DNA from: RBG-13-51-18 sp963739395
GTDB taxonomy: Bacteria; Chloroflexota; Dehalococcoidia; Dehalococcoidales; RBG-16-60-22
Length of the DNA: 64,000 nucleotides
Direction of reading: 5' to 3'
Assembly (NCBI GenBank): GCA_963739395.1
Contig: CAVUAE010000001.1
Location: 620,001 to 684,000, forward strand
Below, piece after piece: positions 25,950 to 34,510 of this stretch; position 1 is the stretch's first letter; each line of letters opens with the position of its first letter. The translations under genes were made by a program, and so were the position numbers. The notes beneath the pieces were generated by a model that did no database searches, had not been told where the DNA came from, and worked only from the letters and a program-made list of their open reading frames with translations.

Positions 25950-26414
25950 CTATTTAAGCAACTGGAGCGTTTTGACGATATAATCCGGCTCACCGAATAG
26001 AGTGAATCTTGCTTTGTTTTCTTTAGGCATAAATTCGTAATCAATTTTTGCCGGCGGTGTGTTGTCCTCTCGATTATTAATCACGGTAACCAGCTTCTCG
26101 TAGATTTTATGCCCGGCTTTTTCATTTTCACAATAATAATCGATGATAGTACAAACCTGGATTTTTCCTTCTACATTAGTGTTAACACCATCAACAAAAT
26201 CCAATATTTCCTGCCTCTTATTGCTACTCATTTCACTCACAACTTTACTGTTACCAAACAACTGTTTTATATTTTCCATGGTAAACCTCCATTGTCCTCC
26301 TATTTTTTTTCCTTGTAGAGACCCGTCCTTTAAATAGTTCCTGATAGTGCGGGTGGTAAAAGAAGTCATCTTGGCGATGTCCTCTACCGTATAAAGCTTT
26401 CCTAACTCGTCCAT
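25950..26414 (-). CDS. HTH (MerR/excisionase-type) regulator
   Basis: This 154-residue protein has an N-terminal winged-helix domain: LYTVEDIAKMTSFTTRTIRN, then YLKDGSLQGKKIGGQWRF, characteristic of helix_turn_helix_17/MerR-like excisionase DNA-binding folds. Residues from about 75 form an unassigned C-terminal domain. It is divergent from the condensing-enzyme gene at 26646, and the intergenic segment contains a phased TTTCATAT array, the obvious candidate operator. The effector is unknown. Confidence 0.82.
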   Translation of the reverse strand: MDELGKLYTVEDIAKMTSFTTRTIRNYLKDGSLQGKKIGGQWRFTMENIKQLFGNSKVVSEMSSNKRQEILDFVDGVNTNVEGKIQVCTIIDYYCENEKAGHKIYEKLVTVINNREDNTPPAKIDYEFMPKENKARFTLFGEPDYIVKTLQLLK

Positions 26415-26467
26415 GTTGGTCCTCCTATTAATTTATTCAACAATCAACGTGCACTTTGACTGTTATT

Positions 26468-26545
26468 TTTCATTATATTTCATATATTTTCATATGTCAA
26501 TACCTTTTTTCATATATTTTCATATATTTTTTTACTATTTCATAT
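26468..26545. promoter_or_regulatory. Phased TTTCATAT array, candidate operator
   Basis: Exact TTTCATAT units start at 26478, 26488, 26508, 26518 and 26538, and a near-copy TTTCATTA starts at 26468. Spacings are all 10 or 20 bp, so units face the same side of the helix. The array lies between the divergent HTH regulator and the condensing-enzyme gene. Confidence 0.7.
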
Positions 26546-26645
26546 AGGCAAGCGAATTCCTGAATCTATTGCCCGTATGAATAGCTTATGTTAATATAAA
26601 AATACAGAACAAACGTAAATTGTGCCTGTGTGGGAGGAGGTGCTA

Positions 26646-27890
26646 ATGCCTAAGATATATCTTATCGACGTAACCAACCGTGACGGCGTGCAGACCGCCA
26701 AGCTGGGCCTTTCCAAGCTGGAAAAGACCATGATTAACATCTACCTTAACGAAATGGGCGTCTTCCAATCGGAGTTCGGCTTCCCTACCACCAGGCATGA
26801 GAGAAACTACCTGCTAGCTAACCTGGAGCTAGCGAAAATGGGTGTGCTTAAACCCATACACCTGGGTGGGTGGATAAGAGCGGTGGTCGAGGATGTAAAG
26901 ACCACTTTCGATAGAGTACCGAATATCAAGCACCTTAACCTATCCATTTCAACATCCGAACAAATGTTAAAATTTAAATTCCGCGGTAAAAAGAGTCAAA
27001 GCAGCATCATTAAAGACATGGTCGCCGCCGTTAAGCTGGCCCGAAAATGCGGGGCGGAATCTATCGGCGTTAATGCCGAAGACGCCTCACGCACGGACGT
27101 CAACTACTTAATAGAGTTTGGACTGGCAGCTAAAGAAGCCAAAGCGGATAGAATACGCTACTGCGATACTTTAGGCTATGACAATCCTTTCACTATTTAC
27201 GAGACGGTGAAAAAACTGGCGGAAAAAATCAAACTGCCTATTGAACTGCACTGCCACGGTGACCTGGGGATGGCTGTCGCCAACTCTATCGCTGGCGCTA
27301 AAGGTGTAATCGATGGCGGGCAGGATGCCTATATCAACACCACTATCAACGGCATTGGCGAGAGAGCCGGCAACGCCGACCTTATCGCGGTAATCCTTGC
27401 TTTAACGAAATCAAAAGGATTCGCCGATAAATACAAACTGGCTGGAGACATTAAGTTGAAATTAGCCTCGAAAATCGCCAAGTTTGCCAGCTATGCCTTT
27501 GATGTGCCGATACCCATTAATCAGCCGGGGGTTGGAGCTAATGCTTTCGCCCATGCGTCCGGTATTCATGCTGACGGTGTTTTAAAAGATCCGGGCAATT
27601 ATGAACTGTATAGCTACGAAGAGTTGGGACGCGGCGAGCCGATATCCGTAGAAACAGGACGGGAAATTATCACCGGACAATACAGCGGTATTTCCGGATT
27701 CAGCCATGTCATGGGCAAGATAGATGTTTCTTTTAAAGATAAAAGCCGGGAAGAAGCCGACGAGATACTTGAGCTGGTCAGATACGCCAACGTGGAGTCA
27801 CACAAACCTCTGGTTGAAGACGAGCTTGAATTCATCGCCAAATACCCGGATATAGTTAAAAAATTACTGACTATGACGCCGCTGGAATAG
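26646..27890 (+). CDS. Isopropylmalate/homocitrate synthase-type enzyme, possible Re-citrate synthase
   Basis: This 414-residue HMGL-like condensing enzyme starts at ATG 26646, behind gggaggagg, not at the in-frame GTG 26622 upstream. LIDVTNRDGVQ is the metal/active-site opening, and PIELHCHGDLGMA carries the HxH metal ligands. GIGERAGNADL follows. In some anaerobes without si-type citrate synthase, proteins annotated as homocitrate synthase are Re-citrate synthases; the absence of clear leucine or lysine biosynthesis neighbours keeps that option open. Regulation by the divergent HTH protein is likely. Confidence 0.82.
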   Translation: MPKIYLIDVTNRDGVQTAKLGLSKLEKTMINIYLNEMGVFQSEFGFPTTRHERNYLLANLELAKMGVLKPIHLGGWIRAVVEDVKTTFDRVPNIKHLNLSISTSEQMLKFKFRGKKSQSSIIKDMVAAVKLARKCGAESIGVNAEDASRTDVNYLIEFGLAAKEAKADRIRYCDTLGYDNPFTIYETVKKLAEKIKLPIELHCHGDLGMAVANSIAGAKGVIDGGQDAYINTTINGIGERAGNADLIAVILALTKSKGFADKYKLAGDIKLKLASKIAKFASYAFDVPIPINQPGVGANAFAHASGIHADGVLKDPGNYELYSYEELGRGEPISVETGREIITGQYSGISGFSHVMGKIDVSFKDKSREEADEILELVRYANVESHKPLVEDELEFIAKYPDIVKKLLTMTPLE

Positions 27891-27907
27891 AGAAATATCT
27901 GGCGAGT

Positions 27908-28354
27908 ATGAGCAAATTACCCAAGGTAACTTATCAAGCCATCGGCATCGTCCGCAGTGATATCAAAAAGCGTGAACATCGCGATACTAGAGACGTTATT
28001 GCCGAGATAGTCCTCGACCCAGCGTTAGCCGAGGGACTGGATAACCTTGATGAATTTTCCCATATCATCGTTATCTACTGGCTGCATAAATCGCGCCAGC
28101 CAGTCCCTCTGAAAGTACATCCAATGTACCGCACCGAACCCACACCGATAGGCGTTTTCTCCAGCCGTTCTCCGGACCGTCCAAACCCCTTAGCCATAAG
28201 CACTGTCAAGCTGCTGGGACGCCGTCATAACATATTGAAAGTGCAGGGATTGGACGCTATCGACGGTAGCCCTGTATTAGATATAAAACCCCATATGCCA
28301 ATCATAGATTCGCCACAAAATGTTGTGACCCCGCCATGGATAAAACTGGAATAA
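27908..28354 (+). CDS. trmO: tRNA-Thr m6t6A37 methyltransferase TrmO (TsaA family)
   Basis: This 148-residue TsaA/VirR-like protein should N6-methylate t6A37 in tRNA-Thr using SAM. The blocks AIGIVRSD at the N-terminus, DEFSHIIVIYWLHK (about 45-60) and SRSPDRPNPLAIS (about 97-109) are the diagnostic ones. It lies 17 bases after the condensing-enzyme gene and overlaps the next gene by 19 bases. Its role in t6A modification connects in theme, though not in operon, with mtaB. Confidence 0.85.
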   Translation: MSKLPKVTYQAIGIVRSDIKKREHRDTRDVIAEIVLDPALAEGLDNLDEFSHIIVIYWLHKSRQPVPLKVHPMYRTEPTPIGVFSSRSPDRPNPLAISTVKLLGRRHNILKVQGLDAIDGSPVLDIKPHMPIIDSPQNVVTPPWIKLE

Positions 28355-29034
28355 ACCTGATTCTTCCTAATATCTACCAGCGTCTATTTGCTAAATATGG
28401 TCCCCAGCACTGGTGGCCTGCCGAAGAACCATTCGAGGTAATCGTTGGCGCCATATTAACGCAGTCCGCCGCTTGGACGAATGTGGAAAAAGCGATTAAA
28501 AACCTCAAACAAGTTAACGCGCTTACACCGGATGCCCTACGTACACTGCCCCAGGATAGACTAGCTAGCTTGATACATCCCTGTGGCTACTACAACGTCA
28601 AAGCGCGTAAGCTAAAAGCCTTCGCGGCTTGGTTCGGAGAGAGGTATAACGATAACCTAAAGCATCTTTTTGCCCAAGAGACCAACGAACTACGCCAGAA
28701 ACTCCTCGATATTTATGGTATCGGCGAGGAAACTGCCGACTCTATATTATTGTACGCTGGTAATAAGCCAATCTTCGTCATCGACACCTATACTCGCCGT
28801 ATTATATGGCGATTGGGGTTTAAACCCAATAATAATAGCTACACAGCCTGGCAGACGCTGTTTATGACGAATCTACCAGCCGATACAGTACTATTTAATG
28901 AATATCATGCCCTTTTAGTACGCCTGGCTAAAGACGTCTGCCGTACGCACCCCTTATGCCACGAGTGTTGTCTAAATACGTCAGGTAAAGGCTCCGGCAG
29001 GCAATTTACCTGTAAAAACGCCCCCAAACAATAG
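28336..29034 (+). CDS. HhH-GPD DNA glycosylase (endonuclease III/MagIII-like)
   Basis: This 232-residue base-excision-repair glycosylase has the helix-hairpin-helix IYGIGEETADSIL and the catalytic Asp in FVIDTYTRRI. The HhH Lys that gives endonuclease III its lyase activity is replaced by Glu (GEETAD), a pattern closer to MagIII-type monofunctional glycosylases. C-terminal Cys residues (CRTHPLCHECC) partly match the 4Fe-4S loop, but their spacing differs from canonical endonuclease III. The ATG overlaps trmO by 19 bases. Confidence 0.82.
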   Translation: MDKTGINLILPNIYQRLFAKYGPQHWWPAEEPFEVIVGAILTQSAAWTNVEKAIKNLKQVNALTPDALRTLPQDRLASLIHPCGYYNVKARKLKAFAAWFGERYNDNLKHLFAQETNELRQKLLDIYGIGEETADSILLYAGNKPIFVIDTYTRRIIWRLGFKPNNNSYTAWQTLFMTNLPADTVLFNEYHALLVRLAKDVCRTHPLCHECCLNTSGKGSGRQFTCKNAPKQ

Positions 29035-29282
29035 TTACAAGTGGCATTTTCGCAAATTTATCCGCTTCATAGTACCATTTTGCCAATTTACTCCTATTAA
29101 TCCTACGTAGGCCCCCTCATAACTGTAATGAAATGTTTATATGCCAACCCATGATTTTTATGTGTTAGTTACTGCCCTACTGGTATTCTTTAGACGTAAT
29201 CGAGTGAAAAAATGACGCAAATAAGAAGGAAAAACACTGTATAAGCAGTGGTCTGACTCTTGTAAAAGAGGAGGTCGTTACT

Positions 29283-29864
29283 ATGTGGAAGAAGTTTGTG
29301 AAGAGATTAAGAGGAGGCCAGAAGGGAATCACCGGTCTGGAAACTGCTATCATTCTGATAGCCTTCGTCATCGTCGCATCGGTATTCGCCTACGTGGTAC
29401 TATCCGCAGGTCTATACTCCTCGCAAAAAGCGAAGGAGGCTATCACCAGCGGTCTAGGGTCAACCATGGCCGTTCTGCAGTTGAAGGGCGATGTCGTTGC
29501 CGAGATGAATGGCGGTAACATCACTGGTATCCAGCTAACCGTAGGTATTCCTGCCGCCGGCAGTCCGGTTGACTTTTCTCCGACTAGCAATGGCACGAAA
29601 ATGGTAGTGGTATCCTATACTGATGAAAACCATATCATCCCTGTGTGCAGCTGGAACCTGACGAGATTAACCGACCTTAATGGCGATGCTCTACTTGACC
29701 CGAATGAGCTATTCCAGATTCATGTGGACTTGACTCTATCTGGTACAGTAACTCTCGAACCTTATCACCGGTTTACCCTCGAGGTCAAGCCACCGGATGG
29801 TCCAATACTAAGCATCGAACGTAACCTTCCGGCCAGGTTAAGCCCGTTCGTGAACCTCCACTAA
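29283..29864 (+). CDS. Archaellin-type (class III signal peptide) protein
   Basis: This 193-residue protein starts RGGQKG-ITGLETAIILIAFV, a class III signal peptide with the usual lysine/glycine before the cleavage site. The hydrophobic helix that follows is typical of archaeal flagellins, and the rest is rich in Thr, Gly and beta structure. A strong leader with agaggaggtc precedes the ATG. Some Chloroflexota encode similar archaellins. No archaellum motor genes lie nearby, so it may be a filament subunit served elsewhere in the genome. The terminator at 29975 closes the unit as a monocistron. Confidence 0.8.
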   Translation: MWKKFVKRLRGGQKGITGLETAIILIAFVIVASVFAYVVLSAGLYSSQKAKEAITSGLGSTMAVLQLKGDVVAEMNGGNITGIQLTVGIPAAGSPVDFSPTSNGTKMVVVSYTDENHIIPVCSWNLTRLTDLNGDALLDPNELFQIHVDLTLSGTVTLEPYHRFTLEVKPPDGPILSIERNLPARLSPFVNLH

Positions 29865-29974
29865 TAGTGGTTCCGACAAGATACACAGTATGACTCAATA
29901 CTAGTCATTGCGGAAAAAAGAAAATAACAGAATACGCTAGCTAGATTAACCTGAAAAGTAGCTTCTTATAAGGA

Positions 29975-30004
29975 GGGTGACGCGGTAAGCGTCACCCTTT
30001 TGTT
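29975..30004 (+). terminator. Rho-independent terminator after the archaellin gene
   Basis: Perfect 9-bp stem GGGTGACGC/GCGTCACCC (29975-29983, 29989-29997), loop GGTAA, then TTTTGTT. It overlaps the 3' end of the convergent HTH gene. Confidence 0.85.
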
Positions 30005-30201
30005 ATTGCCCACAAAGCCCGCTGAATACGGCGTTTATAATCCAATGGCACGGGCAAACTGTGTTCAAAAAGGTCGATATCTTCCACGGAAACACCAGCT
30101 AAATCAGCTAACTTCTGACGGGATATATGCCCAGCAAGACGCAGCTTACGAGCTTGGTAGCCTATTGATGTTCCGCGGGTTAAAGTCAAGGTTGCTGACA
30201 T
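29992..30201 (-). CDS. Small Xre-like HTH protein
   Basis: From ATG 30201 this is a 69-residue protein; the frame extends to a GTG at 30234 without a better ribosome site. The block LRLAGHISRQKLADLAGVSV resembles a Cro/C1-type helix-turn-helix. The C-terminal codons lie inside the terminator of the convergent archaellin gene. It may be a regulator of an adjacent gene; no target is visible. Confidence 0.55.
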   Translation of the reverse strand: MSATLTLTRGTSIGYQARKLRLAGHISRQKLADLAGVSVEDIDLFEHSLPVPLDYKRRIQRALWAITKG

Positions 30202-30375
30202 AATTAATACTCTCACCCATAAAGATAACCTCACCTAAAATACCCTGCCAGTATGCCAACACCCCTTAGAATTGAGGGCTTACACCCATTTAAGCCTTTC
30301 ATATGTAACGCTTGCATCAAGTTAAATAGTCTGGTAAGCTTTTTCACAGGGTCTAGAACAATTTAGGTATCAAAA

Positions 30376-31293
30376 ATGTCTCCAGATTTAAAAGTACAAA
30401 TAGGCAAAGGACTACGATTAGAAAATCCGGTGATGACGTCCTCTGGAACGTTCGGTTATGGGATAGAATATAGCCAGCTCTTCGATATCCAGCGGCTGGG
30501 AGCCATCGTCTGTAAAGGCACCACGCTGAAACCGCGGCAAGGGAATAAACAGCCCCGTCTGGTGGAAACAACCTGTGGCGTTATCAATTCTATAGGACTG
30601 CAAAATATCGGGGTGAAAGCGGTTATCAAAGAAAAAGCGCCTATCTGGGCAAAATGGCGGGTGCCGGTTATCGTCAATATCGCCGGCGATACTGTTGAAG
30701 AATATAGAGAGCTAGCCATCGAACTAGATGGCGTTAAAGGCGTCAGCGGGCTTGAAGTGAATATCAGTTGTCCTAACGTCAATGCCGGGGGCGCGGCTTT
30801 CGGGGCAGACCCCGACTGCGCTAAAGAGGTTGTAAAAGCCGTCAGGGCAGTAACGTCCCTACCGATATTGGTTAAACTAACACCCAATGCTGCAGACATC
30901 GTGGCGGTAGCGAAAGCAGTGGAGTCTGCCGGCGCGAACGCCGTGTCACTCGTTAACTGTTTCAAAGGCATGGCAATAGATATTCAAAAGAGAAAATTAG
31001 TCATCGCCAACGGCACTGGCGGATTATCGGGTCCCGCCATTAAACCGCTAGCGTTAGCGCTGGTTTACCAAGTCGCCGGGGCGGTAAAAATACCGGTGGT
31101 GGGGTGCGGGGGGATTACGAAGGCAGAGGATGCCCTAGAATATTTAATGGCGGGGGCAAGCGCGGTGCAAGTAGGCTCGGCGACGTTCAGTAATCCGCGG
31201 GCTTCATTGGATGTGGTTGAAGGCATCCAGAGCTTCATGGAAAAAGAAGGATTCAAGAGTCTTAAGGAAATAATCGGGGCAGCGAGGAAGTAG
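30376..31293 (+). CDS. pyrD: Dihydroorotate dehydrogenase, class 1B catalytic subunit
   Basis: This 305-residue FMN enzyme of pyrimidine synthesis has the opening LENPVMTSSGTFGYG, INSIGLQN (about 75), the catalytic-loop Cys in NISCPNVNAGG and a C-terminal GCGGITKAEDALE plus GASAVQVGSA phosphate-binding block. The Cys identifies class 1B, which uses PyrK as electron-transfer partner; no pyrK lies in the window. No clear Shine-Dalgarno is visible. Confidence 0.92.
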   Translation: MSPDLKVQIGKGLRLENPVMTSSGTFGYGIEYSQLFDIQRLGAIVCKGTTLKPRQGNKQPRLVETTCGVINSIGLQNIGVKAVIKEKAPIWAKWRVPVIVNIAGDTVEEYRELAIELDGVKGVSGLEVNISCPNVNAGGAAFGADPDCAKEVVKAVRAVTSLPILVKLTPNAADIVAVAKAVESAGANAVSLVNCFKGMAIDIQKRKLVIANGTGGLSGPAIKPLALALVYQVAGAVKIPVVGCGGITKAEDALEYLMAGASAVQVGSATFSNPRASLDVVEGIQSFMEKEGFKSLKEIIGAARK

Positions 31294-31372
31294 AATTCCC
31301 CTCATATCATTGAGCATCCTTCCCAGTTAATATATAATTAAGTGTTGAATCTTGTCTTTTTCTCGTTAATAT

Positions 31373-31461
31373 GGAGGGGTCGCATAGTGGTCTAGTGCGG
31401 TCGCCTGCTAAGCGATTTCCCCGGGTTACTGGGGACGAGGGTTCGAATCCCTCCCCCTCCG
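31373..31461 (+). tRNA. tRNA-Ser (GCT)
   Basis: Acceptor GGAGGGG/CCCCTCC, anticodon loop CTGCTAA (GCT), a long variable arm (CCCCGGGTTACTGGGG) and T-arm GAGGG-TTCGAAT-CCCTC are visible. Discriminator G; CCA is not encoded. Confidence 0.95.
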
Positions 31462-31463
31462 CT

Positions 31464-31545
31464 TTACCCCGAGCACAGTCGAGGGGTTTACCCTGAGCAT
31501 AGTCGAAGAGCTTACCCCGAGCATAGTCGAAGGGCTTACCCTGCT
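31464..31545. repeat. 24-bp tandem repeat (TTACCC[C/T]GAGCA[C/T]AGTCGA)
   Basis: Units begin with ttacc at 31464, 31488, 31512 and 31536 (the last one partial), giving a 24-bp period with small differences. It lies between tRNA-Ser and miaB. No CRISPR-like spacer is present. Confidence 0.7.
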
Positions 31546-31565
31546 TTTTCGGAGTATATTATAAT

Positions 31566-32804
31566 ATGCCTACTTATCATATTTGGACTATCGGCTGCCA
31601 GATGAATAAGGCAGAATCAGAGCGTATCGCCGCCCATTTCGAGAAGCTGGGATATAGGACGGCGAAAAGTACAAGCGATGCCGACTTTATTGTGCTGAAT
31701 AGCTGCGTCGTGCGGCAAAGCGCCGAAGATAAAGTCATCAACAAACTGCACGACCTTAAGCACTTGAAAAAAGAAAAACCGCAAATGCTTTTAGCCCTCA
31801 CCGGCTGCATGGTAGATTCCGATACCACCAGCTTGCGTAAAAAATTCCCCTTTATCGACCAGTTTTTTAAAGCTGGGGAGCAACCGCCGTGGCTGGAAAA
31901 GATAGCTACTCCTTCGCTGCCTGAAAAGCCAACCCCCAGTGTTTATGTGCCTATCAGCCAGGGGTGCGATAATTTCTGCTCTTACTGCATCGTGCCCTAC
32001 CGACGCGGACGCGAGCGAAGTCGTCCTTTTGAGGAAATCGTCTGTGAGGTCAAGGAGTCGGTACGCCGGGGGGCTAAGGAGGTCATCCTGCTGGGACAGA
32101 ATGTAGATTCATATGGTCATGACTTAAAGGATAAGCCAGACCTCGCCGACCTGCTTACTGAATTAAACAAAATCAAGGGACTAAAACGGTTACGCTTCCT
32201 GACCAACCATCCTAAAGATATGAGTCAACATCTTATCGACGCTATCGCGGATTTAGATAAGGTCTGTGAACAGGTCAACCTGCCGGTACAAGCGGGCAAC
32301 GACGCTATCTTAAAAGCCATGAAACGCGGCTATACCGCGACCCAATACCGCCAGCTCGTGAAGAAGATTAGAGAAAAAATCTCAAATATCGCCATCAGCA
32401 CCGACGTTATTGTTGGGTTTCCGGGGGAGAGCGAGGCACAGTTCCAGCAAACGCTAGACTTGCTCTCCGAGATAAAGTTTGCTACAGTTCATGTAGCGGC
32501 ATATTCGCCGAGGGAGGGCACTACCGCTGCTCGTGAACTTGAGGATAACATCCCCTCCAGCGAGAAAAAGGCTAGACTTAATAGAGTCGAGCTTTTACAA
32601 GAAAAAATACAGACCGAAGATAATGACCTGCTGAATGGAAAAACGGTAGAAATACTAGTGGAGGGCAGGAATAAAGGTAAATGGTACGGCCGCACCCGTA
32701 CTGATAAACTAGTTTTCTTCAGCAGCGGCAGGGATTACCTCGGGCGTATTGTAAAGATAAAAGTCGAAAAAACCAGCCCATGGTCATTGCAGGGTAAAAT
32801 ATAG
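31566..32804 (+). CDS. miaB: tRNA-2-methylthio-N6-dimethylallyladenosine synthase
   Basis: This 412-residue radical SAM methylthiotransferase modifies i6A37 in tRNAs. It opens TIGCQMNKAESER, has NSCVVR and the third auxiliary-cluster Cys in LTGCMVD, then the radical SAM triad GCDNFCSYCIVPYRRG (about 135-143) and a TRAM domain at the C-terminus. It is distinct from the mtaB product in this window. The ATG at 31566 has only a weak ggagt upstream. Confidence 0.92.
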   Translation: MPTYHIWTIGCQMNKAESERIAAHFEKLGYRTAKSTSDADFIVLNSCVVRQSAEDKVINKLHDLKHLKKEKPQMLLALTGCMVDSDTTSLRKKFPFIDQFFKAGEQPPWLEKIATPSLPEKPTPSVYVPISQGCDNFCSYCIVPYRRGRERSRPFEEIVCEVKESVRRGAKEVILLGQNVDSYGHDLKDKPDLADLLTELNKIKGLKRLRFLTNHPKDMSQHLIDAIADLDKVCEQVNLPVQAGNDAILKAMKRGYTATQYRQLVKKIREKISNIAISTDVIVGFPGESEAQFQQTLDLLSEIKFATVHVAAYSPREGTTAARELEDNIPSSEKKARLNRVELLQEKIQTEDNDLLNGKTVEILVEGRNKGKWYGRTRTDKLVFFSSGRDYLGRIVKIKVEKTSPWSLQGKI

Positions 32805-32830
32805 TAAGCTAATTATAATACGGAGGCATA

Positions 32831-33241
32831 ATGAAGAATATCTGGAAAATAAGTCTCATCGCAGGACTACTCATCACAGTCCTGATATTAAGCGTCAGCT
32901 GTTTCTCCACCGGACCGACCTCGGTAACCAGCGCCAATGCAACATCTTCCGGCGGAGAACAAAGCACCTGGGAAAGCATGTGGCCGATGCTTGTCTTTCT
33001 GGTGGTGATTTTCGCGCTGTTCTACTTCCTGATGATTAGACCGCAACGCAAACGCCAGAAAGAACAAGAAGCGATGATACAGAATCTGCAAAAAGGCGAT
33101 AAAGTCATCACCGCCGGCGGTATCTACGGAACGGTCGAAAGCGTCGGCGATGACAACGTCGTTATAAAAGTTGAGTCCGGCACTACCATGAGGGTTAATA
33201 AAGCCAGTGTTGCCGTACGGCGCGATCAAACAGGAAAATGA
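32831..33241 (+). CDS. yajC: Preprotein translocase subunit YajC
   Basis: This 136-residue membrane protein has an N-terminal signal-anchor-like hydrophobic stretch (about 7-23), then the transmembrane helix MLVFLVVIFALFYFLMIRPQ (about 54-73). The cytoplasmic domain has GDKVITAGGIYG, the YajC signature. It interacts with SecDF in other bacteria. It is longer than E. coli YajC because of the N-terminal stretch. The gene overlaps nadC (ATGA). Confidence 0.9.
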   Translation: MKNIWKISLIAGLLITVLILSVSCFSTGPTSVTSANATSSGGEQSTWESMWPMLVFLVVIFALFYFLMIRPQRKRQKEQEAMIQNLQKGDKVITAGGIYGTVESVGDDNVVIKVESGTTMRVNKASVAVRRDQTGK

Positions 33242-34116
33242 ATGTAAGCCAGCTTACAGAAAAACAACTCGATAAAATTATCGACGTCGCCCTGGAAGAA
33301 GATATCAGCCAGGGCGATGTTACCAGCGAGGCGCTAATTTCGCCCGACCTGACTGGTAAGGCGACGCTGCTGGTAAAGGAAAAAGGCGTTCTGGCTGGCA
33401 TCGAAGTCGCGCAACGCGTCTTCCAACGCATTGACCCGACAACCAAGTTAAATATATTTATCAAAGACGGCACCGTGATAAATCCTGGCGAGAAAATAGC
33501 CGTCGTCACCGGTAATATCATCAGCATTCTTAAAGTAGAACGCGTCGCGCTCAATTTCCTGCAGCGCCTAAGCGGCATCGCTACGCTGACTTCGCGGTAT
33601 GTCGCCGAAGCTAAAGGCACCAACGCTAAAATCTACGATACTCGTAAAACTACTCCGGGACTTCGTCTTTTGGAGAAGTACGCCGTAAGGATGGGCGGGG
33701 GACATAACCATCGCATGAACCTGGGGGACGCAGTGCTGATTAAAGATAATCACATCCTTGCCATGCGCGCTTTGGGAATGAGTCTGAAAGATATCATAGC
33801 TAAAGCCCGAAAAAACGCCCCGAAAGACATGACTATCGAAGTCGAAGTTATTAATACTCAAGAAGCCGCGGAAGCGCTAAAAGCCGATGCCGATATCATT
33901 ATGCTGGATAACATGAACACCGAAGAAATGCGGCAGGTAGTAAAAAGCACCGCTGGCAAAGCCACCTTGGAAGCGTCCGGAAAAATTACGCCAGCTAATG
34001 TTCGTGAAATAGCCAAGACAGGGGTTGATATAATTTCCGTCGGAGCATTAACCCATTCCTATCAATCTCTGGATATCAGCCTGGAGATGGAGCCCCAGAC
34101 GCTTAAGTTGATTTAA
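33238..34116 (+). CDS. nadC: Nicotinate-nucleotide pyrophosphorylase
   Basis: This 292-residue quinolinate phosphoribosyltransferase makes NaMN in NAD synthesis. Blocks EEDISQGDVTS at the N-terminus, RKTTPGLRLLEK (about 138-149), GGGHNHRMNL and the C-terminal VDIISVGALTHS are all conserved. It overlaps yajC by four bases and is convergent with the membrane protein at 34113 with a four-base overlap. Confidence 0.94.
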   Translation: MNVSQLTEKQLDKIIDVALEEDISQGDVTSEALISPDLTGKATLLVKEKGVLAGIEVAQRVFQRIDPTTKLNIFIKDGTVINPGEKIAVVTGNIISILKVERVALNFLQRLSGIATLTSRYVAEAKGTNAKIYDTRKTTPGLRLLEKYAVRMGGGHNHRMNLGDAVLIKDNHILAMRALGMSLKDIIAKARKNAPKDMTIEVEVINTQEAAEALKADADIIMLDNMNTEEMRQVVKSTAGKATLEASGKITPANVREIAKTGVDIISVGALTHSYQSLDISLEMEPQTLKLI

Positions 34117-34487
34117 TTAACCGACTGAATTTTTGTTTTAGGTACAATCCTGGTTTTAACTTCAGCAACCAGTATCATGATTCCCCAAACTGCCGTTACC
34201 GCTACTGCCATCGCCACGCCAACCGTTGCCATTTCACGCAGCATCACGGCAGTATCTGACGGATTTTGTAAGGCGGTGAAAAACGGAGGACGGGCAATAA
34301 TTTCTCCATTTAATACATGGTCTATCGCCAGCATTAATGTGCCGCCCCAAAGCATTTTATTAAGCCAGCTTAAACGTTGACTCCATTTAACACCAATGCT
34401 TGCGTTTTTCTTTTCTTGCCTTTCCACCACCTTCTGAACGACGGTAGTAACGATTGCCTCTCCGGCAGGCACCAAAAAACATGCCAT
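34113..34487 (-). CDS. Unassigned small membrane protein next to fur-type gene
   Basis: This 124-residue protein is not recognised. An N-terminal segment with VPAGEA and VVQKVVERQEKK is followed by two hydrophobic segments (about 45-60 and 85-108). It lies 23 bases downstream of the Fur-family gene on the same strand and is probably co-transcribed; aaggaggc precedes the ATG. A role in metal or oxidative stress is only suggested by that neighbour. Confidence 0.7.
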   Translation of the reverse strand: MACFLVPAGEAIVTTVVQKVVERQEKKNASIGVKWSQRLSWLNKMLWGGTLMLAIDHVLNGEIIARPPFFTALQNPSDTAVMLREMATVGVAMAVAVTAVWGIMILVAEVKTRIVPKTKIQSVN

Positions 34488-34510
34488 AACTCTAGCCTCC
34501 TTTTTGTTAC

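Noticed and set aside
26622..26645. Earlier GTG start for the condensing enzyme
   Set aside because: The strong gggaggagg lies between this GTG and ATG 26646, so the later ATG is the true start.
31464..31545. CRISPR-like direct repeats
   Set aside because: The 24-bp units are strictly tandem with no spacers and no cas genes are in the window; it is a simple tandem repeat.
34177..34380. Plus-strand ORF after nadC
   Set aside because: It is antisense to the membrane protein gene that has a good ribosome site and lies in line with the Fur-type gene.
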